Source: Ornithinimicrobium sp.
GTDB taxonomy: Bacteria; Actinomycetota; Actinomycetes; Actinomycetales; Dermatophilaceae
NCBI GenBank assembly: GCA_030145965.1
Contig: JASKZT010000287.1
Span: forward strand, 1-5,550
Length of the DNA: 5,550 nucleotides
Direction: 5' to 3'
Position numbers and translations under genes: made by a program. Positions within the stretch are counted from its first letter, which is position 1. Each line of letters begins with the position of its first letter. Of this stretch, positions 1 through 4,999 are shown one piece after another. The notes under the pieces are model-generated. The model had not been told where the DNA came from. It saw only the letters and a program-made list of their open reading frames with translations, and ran no database searches.

Positions 1-709
1 AGATGGCCCAGTGGTTGTTCTGCACGTAGAAGACGACCGGCGCGTTGGCGACCGCGGCGAAGACGAGCGCCTCGTTGTAGTCGCCCTGGGAGGTGCCGCC
101 GTCGCCGGTGAAGGCCATGACCGCGGTGTCGCGCTCGGGGTCGCCGGTGGCGACGTCGCCGTCCCGCTGGACGCCCATCGCGTAGCCGACGCCGTGGAGC
201 ATCTGGTTGCCGATGACGATCGTGTAGAGGTGGAAGTTGTTCTCGTTGGAGTCCCAGCCACCGTGGTTGACGCCGCGGAACATCCCGAGCAGGTTCTCCG
301 GCGGGACGCCCCTGCACCACGCGACCCCGTGCTCGCGGTAGCCGGGGAAGGCGTAGTCCTGGGGCCGCATGGCGCGGCCGGCGCCCACCTGGGCCGCCTC
401 CTGGCCGAGGAGGCTGGGCCACAGGCCGAGCTCGCCCTGGCGCTGCAGCGCGAAGCCCTCGGCGTCCACGCGGCGGACGAGCACGAGGTCGCGCAGCAGC
501 CCGCGCAGGGCCTCCTCGTCCAGCTCGTCGACGTAGGCCGCGTAGGGGCTGGTCACGTCGGTGAGCGGCAGGCGCCGCCCGTCGGCGTCGAGGAACTGGA
601 CCATGTCCGGGCCGCCGTCGGTGATGTCCCGCTCCGGTGGCTCGTGCAGGCCGCGGCCGGCGGGCTCGGGCGTGAGCGCGGACGTCCGCGCGACTTCCTC
701 GTCGCTCAA
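1..709 (-). CDS. pdhA: 2-oxo acid dehydrogenase E1 component, alpha subunit (pyruvate or branched-chain type), 5' part
   Basis: This is the thiamine-diphosphate-dependent E1 alpha subunit, which decarboxylates pyruvate or branched-chain 2-oxo acids in the cytosol and passes the acyl group to the lipoyl E2. The 236 visible residues include the RQGELGLWPSLLGQEAAQVG stretch (about 90-109), YREHG (124-128), HGVGYAMG (172-179) and the ThDP/Mg motif, which starts GDGGTSQGD at 202 and ends with NN at 231-232. The order matches mycobacterial PdhA/BkdA as I remember it. The C-terminal part lies beyond position 1, and an E1 beta and an E2 gene would be expected there. I chose the TTG start at 709-707 because GGAGGAG lies 6 nt upstream. 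An in-frame ATG at 724-722 would add five residues, but the GGAGGAG begins inside that ATG and it has no Shine-Dalgarno of its own. Substrate (pyruvate versus branched-chain) cannot be settled from this fragment. Family is certain, start is moderately certain. Confidence 0.93.
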   Translation of the reverse strand, partial: MSDEEVARTSALTPEPAGRGLHEPPERDITDGGPDMVQFLDADGRRLPLTDVTSPYAAYVDELDEEALRGLLRDLVLVRRVDAEGFALQRQGELGLWPSLLGQEAAQVGAGRAMRPQDYAFPGYREHGVAWCRGVPPENLLGMFRGVNHGGWDSNENNFHLYTIVIGNQMLHGVGYAMGVQRDGDVATGDPERDTAVMAFTGDGGTSQGDYNEALVFAAVANAPVVFYVQNNHWAI

Positions 710-715
710 GGCGTG

Positions 716-722
716 CTCCTCC
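716..722 (-). promoter_or_regulatory. Shine-Dalgarno for the E1 alpha gene
   Basis: GGAGGAG on the minus strand, followed by the 6-nt spacer CACGCC and then TTG. It is the best ribosome binding site in the window and decides the TTG start at 709 over the upstream in-frame ATG at 724. Confidence 0.65.
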
Positions 723-770
723 ATTCGACGGCGGGCGCCGTCATGGTGACGGGAACGGGCTTAGGGCGTC

Positions 771-776
771 AGGTTA
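771..776 (-). promoter_or_regulatory. Candidate -10 box for the E1 alpha gene
   Basis: TAACCT on the minus strand fits TANNNT and lies in a small AT-richer patch between the hydrolase stop and E1 alpha. Transcription would start near 764 and give a leader of about 55 nt. No convincing -35 hexamer is visible. The surrounding GCGT/ACGC inverted pair (766-769 and 777-780) could be part of an operator, but this is weak. Confidence 0.3.
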
Positions 777-802
777 ACGCACTCGGAAAGCGGCCCGGCG
801 CC

Positions 803-815
803 GCCTCCAGGAGGC
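803..815 (-). terminator. Weak GC hairpin after the hydrolase gene
   Basis: GCCTCC and GGAGGC are separated by one base, 12 nt past the hydrolase stop, so the realistic stem is 5 bp with a 3-nt loop. There is no T-tract. It could attenuate read-through into E1 alpha, but such small GC palindromes are common in DNA of this composition. Confidence 0.22.
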
Positions 816-827
816 ACCGAGCGGGGG

Positions 828-1577
828 TCAGCGGGTGGGCAGGACCTCGGCCAGGAAGGCCTCCGCCTGGGCCCAGGCCTCGCGGCTGGCCCGCTCGTGG
901 TGGAAGAGCGGGTGGGGGTTGTCGAAGGCGTGACCGGCGCCCTCGTGCAGCTCGAACCGGACCTGCGGCCGGGTGCCGCCCGCCGTCACGGCCTCGCGGA
1001 CGGCCTCGACGGTCTCCATCGGGATGTAGGCGTCCTCGGTGCCGAAGACGTGCAGGCTGGGGCAGGTGACGTCCGCGGCGCGGTCGAGCAGCCCGGGCAG
1101 CGCCGAGCCGTAGAAGCTCACGAGCGCGGCGGGCGGGGCGCCGGCGACCGCGGCGTCGGCCGCCACGGTGAAGGCCAGGCCGCCGCCGAGGCAGAAGCCG
1201 ACCAGGCCGACGGCGCCCGTGCCCACCTCGGGCAGCGCCGCGAGGGCGTCGCGCGCGGCCAGGCCGTCCCTGACCGCGAGGTCCCCGTCGAGCCGGCCGA
1301 CGAGCTCCATCGCCCGGGGCAGCAGGTCCGGGGTGTCGTCCTCGAGCGCCTCCACGGGCGGGTCGAGGCGGGCGTAGAGCTGGGGTGCGAGCACGGCATA
1401 CCCCTGGGCCGCGAGGTCGGCGCACCGGGACCGGACGTAGGCGGACAGCCCGAAGATCTCCTGGAGGACGACCAGGCCCGGGGCGGGGGCGTCGGGCGCC
1501 GCGCCGTCGGGCAGCCAGAGCAGGGCGGGCAGCGGCCCGTCGGGCGCCGCGACCTCGTGGCGCCGGGGCGCGGTCAT
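828..1577 (-). CDS. Dienelactone hydrolase family alpha/beta hydrolase
   Basis: A 249-residue cytosolic hydrolase of the dienelactone hydrolase family (PF01738). The family's Cys-Asp-His triad is visible: Cys129 in the nucleophile elbow GFCLGGG (127-133), Asp182 in FGTEDAYIP (178-186) and His216 in GAGHAFDN (213-220). Glu40 in LQEIFGL matches the conserved Glu that primes the Cys nucleophile. Length is typical (about 230-250 residues). Members cleave dienelactones or other esters and lactones; the real substrate is unknown, and no aromatic ring-cleavage genes are nearby. The ATG overlaps the stop of the upstream membrane-protein gene by 4 nt (ATGA) and has no Shine-Dalgarno of its own, so translation is probably coupled. 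The frame stays open upstream to about 2015, but that part only shadows the membrane-protein gene. GGGTATGCC encodes Gly59-Tyr60-Ala61. Confidence 0.92.
   Translation of the reverse strand: MTAPRRHEVAAPDGPLPALLWLPDGAAPDAPAPGLVVLQEIFGLSAYVRSRCADLAAQGYAVLAPQLYARLDPPVEALEDDTPDLLPRAMELVGRLDGDLAVRDGLAARDALAALPEVGTGAVGLVGFCLGGGLAFTVAADAAVAGAPPAALVSFYGSALPGLLDRAADVTCPSLHVFGTEDAYIPMETVEAVREAVTAGGTRPQVRFELHEGAGHAFDNPHPLFHHERASREAWAQAEAFLAEVLPTR
1395..1403 (-). repeat. GGGTATGCC motif, copy 1
   Basis: In the hydrolase gene, read in phase as GGG TAT GCC (Gly-Tyr-Ala, residues 59-61). It supplies the gene's only TAT codon; the other Tyr codons are TAC. Confidence 0.6.
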
Positions 1578-1960
1578 CGCACGCGCCGGTCGGTGTCCGG
1601 CAGCAGCATCTCCACGACGAGGGAGACCGCGGAGATGATGATCGCGCCGAGCACGGCGTCCCACAAGAAGCTCTCGACGGTGAAGTCGAGGCCGAGCACG
1701 CCGGAGAGCCACGAGGTCAGCGAGAGCATCGCGGCGTTGACGACGAAGAGGAAGAGCCCGAGCGTCAGCACGATGAGCGGCAGCGACAGCAGCTTGAGGA
1801 TCGGCTTGACGACGGCGTTGAGCCCGCCGAAGATCACCGCGGCCCCGAGCAGCGTCAGCCAGTAGGTGCTGCCCTCGCCCCCGATCCGGATGCCGTCGAG
1901 GAGGGCCGCCGCGACCCAGATCGCCACGGCGTTCGCGAGGATGGTCAGGATCAGCTTCAT
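1574..1960 (-). CDS. 'Phage holin family' four-helix membrane protein (PF04020, YvlD-like)
   Basis: A 128-residue integral membrane protein with four hydrophobic segments, at about residues 1-21, 33-49, 58-86 and 99-119. Between helices 2 and 3 lies [15 protein letters not shown] (48-62), the N..VKP..L.LP signature of the family often named 'mycobacterial 4-TMS phage holin, superfamily IV' and related to Bacillus YvlD. Despite the name, no phage gene is nearby. Such proteins are common chromosomal membrane proteins, linked in some bacteria to envelope stress, so a lytic role should not be assumed. The charged tail PDTDRRVR is probably cytoplasmic. The gene is divergent from the aminotransferase across 44 bp and overlaps the hydrolase start by 4 nt, so the two are very likely co-transcribed. 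I see no Shine-Dalgarno before the ATG. Confidence 0.88.
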   Translation of the reverse strand: MKLILTILANAVAIWVAAALLDGIRIGGEGSTYWLTLLGAAVIFGGLNAVVKPILKLLSLPLIVLTLGLFLFVVNAAMLSLTSWLSGVLGLDFTVESFLWDAVLGAIIISAVSLVVEMLLPDTDRRVR

Positions 1961-2004
1961 ACGCCCATCGTGGCACGTGGCGCGCGTTCACTACGCTGAC
2001 CCGC
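1961..2004. promoter_or_regulatory. Compact divergent promoter region
   Basis: These 44 bp must hold the promoters of both the minus-strand membrane-protein operon and the plus-strand aminotransferase. On plus, TACGCT (1992-1997) is a good -10 box with GACCCGC and then ATG at 2005, so the predicted transcription start is at or next to the start codon and no Shine-Dalgarno is present; a weak -35, GTGGCA, lies at 1970-1975. On minus, CACGAT (1972-1967) is a poorer -10 followed by 6 nt and the ATG at 1960. The plus -35 and minus -10 would overlap, so firing could be mutually exclusive. A tandem CGTGGC (1969-1974 and 1976-1981) and a palindromic CACGTG (1974-1979) lie in the same place and could bind a regulator. 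Confidence 0.5.
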
Positions 2005-3117
2005 ATGAGCGCCACGCCGACACCGCCGTCGTCCTCCCCCGTCCGCCTGCGTCAGGTGCTGTCGACGGTGCCCGCCTACGCCCCGGGCCGCCCGCCCGAG
2101 CCGGTCGACGGCGTCACCCCCTACAAGATCTCCTCCAACGAGAACCCCTACCCGCCCCTGCCCTCGGTGCTCGACGCCGTGACGCGCGCGGCGGCGACGT
2201 TCAACCGGTACCCGGACATGGGGGTCACCGAGCTCACCGCGGCGCTGGCCGAGCGGCTCGGCGTGCCGCCGGCCCACCTGGCGACCGGCACGGGCTCGGT
2301 GGCGGTGCTCGCCCAGCTCCTCGCCGTGACCTGCGAGCCGGGCGACGAGGTGGTCTACGCGTGGCGCTCGTTCGAGGCGTACCCCGTCGTCGTCGCGCTC
2401 TCCGGGGCGACCTCGGTGCAGGTGCCGCTCGACGACGACCTCCGCCACGACCTCGACGCCATGGCCGACGCGATCACCGACCGCACCCGGCTGGTGCTGG
2501 TCTGCACGCCGAACAACCCCACCGGCCCGGCGGTGCGCGAGGACGAGCTGCGCGCCTTCCTCGCCCGGGTCCCCCGCGACGTGCTCGTCGTCGTCGACGA
2601 GGCGTACGTGGAGTTCACCACCGAGGACACCGTCCCGGACGCCCTGGCGCTCTACCGCGAGCACCCGAACGTCGCGGTGCTGCGCACCTTCTCCAAGGCC
2701 TACGGCCTCGCCGGGCTGCGGGTGGGGTATGCCGTGGCGCACGAGGAGGTCGCGACCGCCCTGCGCAAGGCGGCGACGCCGTTCGGGGTGACCGACCTGG
2801 CGCAGCGGGCGGCCGTGGCCAGCCTGGACGCCTGGGACGAGCTCGAGGTGCGGGTCAAGGAGCTCGTCGCCGAGCGGGAGCGGGTGGTGGCCGCGCTGCG
2901 CGGGCAGGGCTGGCCGGTGCCGCAGGCCCAGGGGAACTTCGTCTGGCTGCCGCTCGGCGACGACGCCGTTCCCTTCGCCCGCGCCTGCCAGGATCGGGGG
3001 CTCACCGTCCGGCCGTTCGCGGGCGACGGCGTGCGGTGCACCGTGGGCGAGGCCGGTGCGAGCGACCGGCTGGTCGAGGTCGCCCAGGAGTGGCTGGCCG
3101 GGCGACCCCTATCCTGA
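2005..3117 (+). CDS. pat: Aromatic amino acid / histidinol-phosphate aminotransferase (PLP-dependent, Pat type)
   Basis: A 370-residue class I/II fold-type I aminotransferase. It moves amino groups between aromatic amino acids or histidinol phosphate and 2-oxoglutarate in the cytosol. Visible motifs are [11 protein letters not shown] (44-54), GTGS (95-98), WRSFEAYP (120-127), PNNPTG (169-174), VDEAY with Asp198 contacting the PLP nitrogen, and [14 protein letters not shown] (230-243), where Lys231 forms the Schiff base and Arg239 binds the phosphate. Arg344 in DGVRCTVG should bind the substrate carboxylate. WRSFEAYP and the overall pattern resemble mycobacterial Pat (Rv3772) more than the his-operon HisC, and no other his genes are near. 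A HisC role remains possible. The first ATG is used; there is no Shine-Dalgarno, and TACGCT ends 7 nt before the ATG, so the mRNA is probably leaderless. Tyr242 is the only TAT among ten Tyr codons and lies in GGGTATGCC. Confidence 0.94.
   Translation: MSATPTPPSSSPVRLRQVLSTVPAYAPGRPPEPVDGVTPYKISSNENPYPPLPSVLDAVTRAAATFNRYPDMGVTELTAALAERLGVPPAHLATGTGSVAVLAQLLAVTCEPGDEVVYAWRSFEAYPVVVALSGATSVQVPLDDDLRHDLDAMADAITDRTRLVLVCTPNNPTGPAVREDELRAFLARVPRDVLVVVDEAYVEFTTEDTVPDALALYREHPNVAVLRTFSKAYGLAGLRVGYAVAHEEVATALRKAATPFGVTDLAQRAAVASLDAWDELEVRVKELVAERERVVAALRGQGWPVPQAQGNFVWLPLGDDAVPFARACQDRGLTVRPFAGDGVRCTVGEAGASDRLVEVAQEWLAGRPLS
2725..2733 (+). repeat. GGGTATGCC motif, copy 2
   Basis: In the aminotransferase gene, read as GGG TAT GCC (Gly-Tyr-Ala, residues 241-243) just after the PLP-binding loop. 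Confidence 0.6.
3110..3115 (+). promoter_or_regulatory. Candidate -10 box nested in the end of the aminotransferase gene
   Basis: TATCCT is a good TANNNT box whose last base is the first base of the aminotransferase stop codon. GAGGGC follows, then ATG at 3122, so transcription would begin at the start codon and give a leaderless mRNA. No clear -35 is seen. The alternative is that GAGGG serves as a ribosome binding site on read-through mRNA, but it is only about 2 nt from the ATG, which is too close. Confidence 0.45.
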
Positions 3118-3121
3118 GGGC

Positions 3122-3523
3122 ATGTCCCTCAGTCCCCGCGGCTCCAGCGCCGTCGGCGTCGGCCATCCCGTCAAGGGGTGGCTCATCATGCTGGTCGGCG
3201 GGGTCCTGGCCTGGATCTCGGGGCAGTCGTGGAGCGTGGAGCGGGGCGCCGGCGAGTTCTTCCAGCTGCTCATGGCCTTCGGCACGCTCGCCGTGGTCGC
3301 GGTTCCCGCGCAGCTCATCGCCGGACGCACCGGCCGGCCGTGGCTGCTCGCGACGGCGGGGGCGCTCGGACTGGGCCTGCCGTGGCTCTTCTCGCTGGCC
3401 GTGGCCCGGGAGGGACGGGACGTGGTGCTGACCACGGTGGTCCTCACGGCGGTGGCCTACGGCCTCACCTACGCGCTGACCTGGCTGACCCGGGCGTGGG
3501 CGGCCCGCTGGGCCGAGTCCTGA
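3122..3523 (+). CDS. Small four-helix membrane protein of unknown function
   Basis: I do not recognise this 133-residue protein. It has a short polar N-terminus (MSLSPRGSSAVGVGHPVKG), then hydrophobic segments at about 20-35, 46-66, 74-95 and 100-124, and ends in the charged stretch RAWAARWAES. There is no signal-peptide cleavage pattern and no catalytic motif. The basic GRTGRP loop between helices 2 and 3 suggests that side faces the cytoplasm. The start is the ATG only 5 bases past the aminotransferase stop. The frame is open back to 3056, but that extension lies inside the aminotransferase and is not hydrophobic. Codon use matches the neighbours. The stop codon sits inside a 20-bp tandem duplication. 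It may be co-expressed with the aminotransferase or driven by its own nested promoter. Confidence 0.78.
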   Translation: MSLSPRGSSAVGVGHPVKGWLIMLVGGVLAWISGQSWSVERGAGEFFQLLMAFGTLAVVAVPAQLIAGRTGRPWLLATAGALGLGLPWLFSLAVAREGRDVVLTTVVLTAVAYGLTYALTWLTRAWAARWAES

Positions 3524-3551
3524 CCCGGCGGGGCGAGTCCTGACCCGGCGG
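3514..3551. repeat. 20-bp-period tandem duplication over the membrane-protein stop codon
   Basis: CGAGTCCTGACCCGGCGG (3514-3531) recurs exactly at 3534-3551, and identity continues leftward to 3510/3530 with one mismatch (C3513 versus G3533). The first copy holds the last codons and TGA stop (3521-3523) of the plus-strand membrane protein. The second copy fills the convergent gap and abuts the kinase stop. A period of 20 is not a multiple of 3, so the second TGA is in another frame. It looks like a recent slippage duplication. Confidence 0.85.
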
Positions 3552-3560
3552 CGCCGTCAG
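3540..3560. terminator. Candidate bidirectional hairpin between convergent genes
   Basis: CTGAC (3540-3544) pairs with GTCAG (3556-3560); inside, GGC (3547-3549) pairs with GCC (3553-3555), leaving a CC bulge and a 3-nt loop. An alternative fold uses GGCGCC at 3550-3555 and 3560-3565. The hairpin covers the kinase stop codon and follows the plus-strand gene by 16 nt. There is no T-tract on either side, so termination may be weak or Rho-dependent. Confidence 0.33.
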
Positions 3561-4366
3561 GCGCCCTGCCACACCGCGTCGAAGGGTGCCGCGCTGGCCA
3601 GCCGCGCCCGGATGCCGCGGCTGACGAACTCCTTGGCCGCGCGCGCAGCGTCGAACGCCGTGTCGCCGAGGGCCAGGCGGGCCGCCACGGCCGACGCCAG
3701 GGTGCAGCCGGCACCCGCCACCTGGACGCCGTCGCCGAGCTTGGGCGAGGACAGCACCTCGGTGCGCTCGGCGTCGACGTACACGTCGACCGCCTCGTCC
3801 CCGGGCAGGTGGGCCCCGCCCTTGGCGAGGACCGCGGCGCCGGAGCGCTCGTGGATCGTCCGGGCAGCCGCGGTCAGCTCCTCGACCGACCCGATGCGCT
3901 CCGCCCCGGACAGCGACAGGGTCTCGAAGTGGTTGGGCGTGACGAAGGTGGCCAGCGGCAGCACCTGCGCCTCGAGCGCCTCGTCGGTGTCCAGCGCGGC
4001 GCCCGGCTCCTGCCCCTTGCAGATGAGGACCGGGTCGAGGACGACGTGGCCGAAGCGGCGACGCCGCAGCGCCGACGCCACCGTGCTGATCGTCGCCGGG
4101 GTGCCGAGCATGCCGAGCTTGACGACGTCGAGCTGCTCCGGCCCGTAGGTGGTGGTGATGACGTCGAGCTGGTCGGCGATGACCGCGGCGTCGACCGGCA
4201 CGAAGCGGTGGTCCCAGCCTGCCTCCGGGTCGAAGGAGACGATGCAGGTCAGCGCCAGGCAACCGAAGACGCCGTGCTGGTGGAAGGTCCGGAGGTCGAC
4301 CTGGGCGCCGGCGCCGCCGGTGGCCTCAGACCCGGCGACGGTCAGGACGACGGGGAGCGTCTGCAT
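3557..4366 (-). CDS. pdxK: Pyridoxine/pyridoxal/pyridoxamine kinase of the ThiD-like (PfkB/ribokinase) family
   Basis: A 269-residue cytosolic kinase of the Phos_pyr_kin family, which phosphorylates pyridoxal for PLP salvage and/or HMP and HMP-P for thiamine synthesis. Motifs are LTVAGSEATGGAGAQVDLRTF (from 8), VKLGMLGT (82-89), DPVLICKG (111-118), TPNHFE (143-148), AKGG (181-184) and GAGCTLASA (218-226). DPVLICKG and the FGCLALT..VSFDP region resemble Bacillus/Staphylococcus PdxK more than classical ThiD. Cys116 and Cys221 match the lid and active-site cysteines of the dual-cysteine pyridoxal kinases. Unusually, the residue before GAGC is Ala217, where those proteins have His. The start at 4366 follows family N-termini; the frame is open to 4414, but that would overlap the S4 gene by 41 nt. 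It begins 7 nt after the S4 stop, so the two are probably co-transcribed. ThiD activity cannot be excluded. Confidence 0.87.
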   Translation of the reverse strand: MQTLPVVLTVAGSEATGGAGAQVDLRTFHQHGVFGCLALTCIVSFDPEAGWDHRFVPVDAAVIADQLDVITTTYGPEQLDVVKLGMLGTPATISTVASALRRRRFGHVVLDPVLICKGQEPGAALDTDEALEAQVLPLATFVTPNHFETLSLSGAERIGSVEELTAAARTIHERSGAAVLAKGGAHLPGDEAVDVYVDAERTEVLSSPKLGDGVQVAGAGCTLASAVAARLALGDTAFDAARAAKEFVSRGIRARLASAAPFDAVWQGA

Positions 4367-4373
4367 CCGTCGA

Positions 4374-4601
4374 TCATCCCAGGTCCGTGGTCGGCGTGAC
4401 CCGGCGACCGTCATACCCGACGACCTGGCCGGGGCGCACCTGCGTGCCCCGTCGCAGGACGGTGCGGCCGTCGACGGTCACCTCGCCGTTCTCGATGACC
4501 ATGCGGGCCATGGAGCCGTCCTGGACGAGCGAGGCGAGCTTGAGCAGCTGGCCCAGCCGGATGGACCCGTCACGGACGGGCACCCGCTCGACGTCGGTCA
4601 C
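4374..4601 (-). CDS. S4-domain RNA-binding protein (YbcJ-like)
   Basis: A 75-residue protein that is essentially one S4 domain, the small RNA-binding fold of ribosomal protein S4, pseudouridine synthases and YbcJ-like proteins. The core runs from IRLGQLLKLASLVQDG (14-29) through MVIENGEVTVDGRTVLRRG (34-52) to VRPGQVVGYDGRRV (55-68), with the typical N-G-x-V-x-V-(N/D)-G turn and a basic face (R50, R51, R56, R66, R67). Length fits the stand-alone family (about 70-77). It probably binds structured RNA, perhaps rRNA, but no target can be read here. The GTG start overlaps the acetyltransferase stop by 4 nt (GTGA) and lacks a clear Shine-Dalgarno, pointing to coupled translation. Gly62-Tyr63 is GGG TAT, a near match to the repeated 9-mer. 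Confidence 0.87.
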   Translation of the reverse strand: MTDVERVPVRDGSIRLGQLLKLASLVQDGSMARMVIENGEVTVDGRTVLRRGTQVRPGQVVGYDGRRVTPTTDLG

Positions 4602-4957
4602 GGCCGCTCGTCCGGCTCCGCCGTCGCCCGGTCCTGCGACCCGGCACGCTCGGTGTCCTCGGTCGTCAGCGACGGCGCGAGCAGGTCCTGGTACTCCTCG
4701 TGCGTCTCCATGAAGTCGGCGACGAAGGGACAGCTCGGCCGCACCGTGACGCGGTCGGCGCGGAAGACCCGCAGGGCCTCCTCGACGAGCAGCTCGCCGA
4801 GGCCGCGGTTGCGCTGGGCGGGGTCGACCACGGTGTGCTGCAGGTCCGCGGTGTCGTTGCCCAGCAGCTCGTAGGACAGGTAGCCGAGGACCTCCTCGTC
4901 CTCGGTCACCACGAAGCGGGACTCGGCGGGTCGGTGCGCGACGGCGGCGGAGGTCAT
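4598..4957 (-). CDS. GNAT-like N-acetyltransferase, YjdJ/Acetyltransf_CG type
   Basis: A 119-residue minimal GNAT domain (PF14542 type). The family pattern is clear: GYLSYE (25-30), LQHTVVDP (39-46), the acetyl-CoA pyrophosphate loop RNRGLGELLVEEAL (49-62) and the late signature VRPSCPFVADFMETHEEYQDLL (72-93), which matches the P-x-C-P-(F/Y)-V-x-x-(F/Y)...H...(Y) pattern. Such proteins presumably transfer acetyl from acetyl-CoA to an unknown amine. The tail after 95 is polar and acidic and probably disordered. I chose the ATG at 4957 because TACTGT ends 7 nt before it, suggesting a leaderless mRNA; GGAGGG next to the ATG is too close to act as a normal ribosome site. A GTG at 4966 would lie within that -10 box. 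It heads a tight operon with the S4 protein and kinase. Confidence 0.88.
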   Translation of the reverse strand: MTSAAVAHRPAESRFVVTEDEEVLGYLSYELLGNDTADLQHTVVDPAQRNRGLGELLVEEALRVFRADRVTVRPSCPFVADFMETHEEYQDLLAPSLTTEDTERAGSQDRATAEPDERP

Positions 4958-4964
4958 GCCCTCC

Positions 4965-4970
4965 ACAGTA
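4965..4970 (-). promoter_or_regulatory. -10 box for the acetyltransferase/S4/kinase operon
   Basis: TACTGT on the minus strand fits TANNNT, with GGAGGGC and then the ATG at 4957, so transcription should start at or beside the ATG. It lies just downstream of the hairpin that ends the protease gene. The position 17 nt further upstream reads CCGCCA, a poor -35 inside the hairpin. Confidence 0.5.
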
Positions 4971-4975
4971 ACGAA

Positions 4976-4996
4976 GGTCCCGCCCGCTGGCGGACC
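4976..4996 (-). terminator. Intrinsic-like terminator after the CPBP protease gene
   Basis: On minus, GGTCC-GCC pairs with GGC-GGACC around a 4-nt AGCG loop with a single bulged G, an 8-bp stem that starts 3 nt after the protease stop. It is followed by TTCGTT, a poor T-tract as is usual in actinobacteria. It separates the protease gene from the acetyltransferase operon. Confidence 0.5.
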
Positions 4997-4999
4997 CGC

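Noticed and set aside
11..1069. A 352-codon plus-strand open frame starting ATG at 11
   Set aside because: It lies antisense to E1 alpha and the hydrolase, both of which have clear family motifs. Long antisense frames are expected at this GC content, and the translation is low-complexity and Arg/Gly/Ala/Val-rich.
1574..1960. Prophage remnant suggested by the 'holin' name
   Set aside because: PF04020 proteins are chromosomal membrane proteins. No integrase, endolysin, attachment site or change in composition is visible around it.
1578..2015. N-terminal extension of the hydrolase frame to 2015
   Set aside because: It shadows the four-helix membrane-protein gene in another frame and has no hydrolase similarity; the family N-terminus fits the ATG at 1577.
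3056..3121. Upstream ATG at 3056 for the small membrane protein
   Set aside because: This stretch is inside the aminotransferase coding region. The ATG at 3122 is preceded by a well-placed TATCCT box and gives a compact membrane protein.
1866..3431. A 521-codon plus-strand open frame
   Set aside because: It overlaps the aminotransferase in another frame, is extremely rich in Arg, Gly and Ala, and shows no domain.
2005..4366. Functional pairing of the PLP aminotransferase with the PLP-salvage kinase
   Set aside because: The genes are convergent and on separate transcripts, so adjacency alone does not support co-regulation.
4367..4414. Upstream ATG at 4414 for the kinase
   Set aside because: It would overlap the S4 gene by 41 nt and add an Arg-rich leader absent from the family; the ATG at 4366 matches known N-termini.
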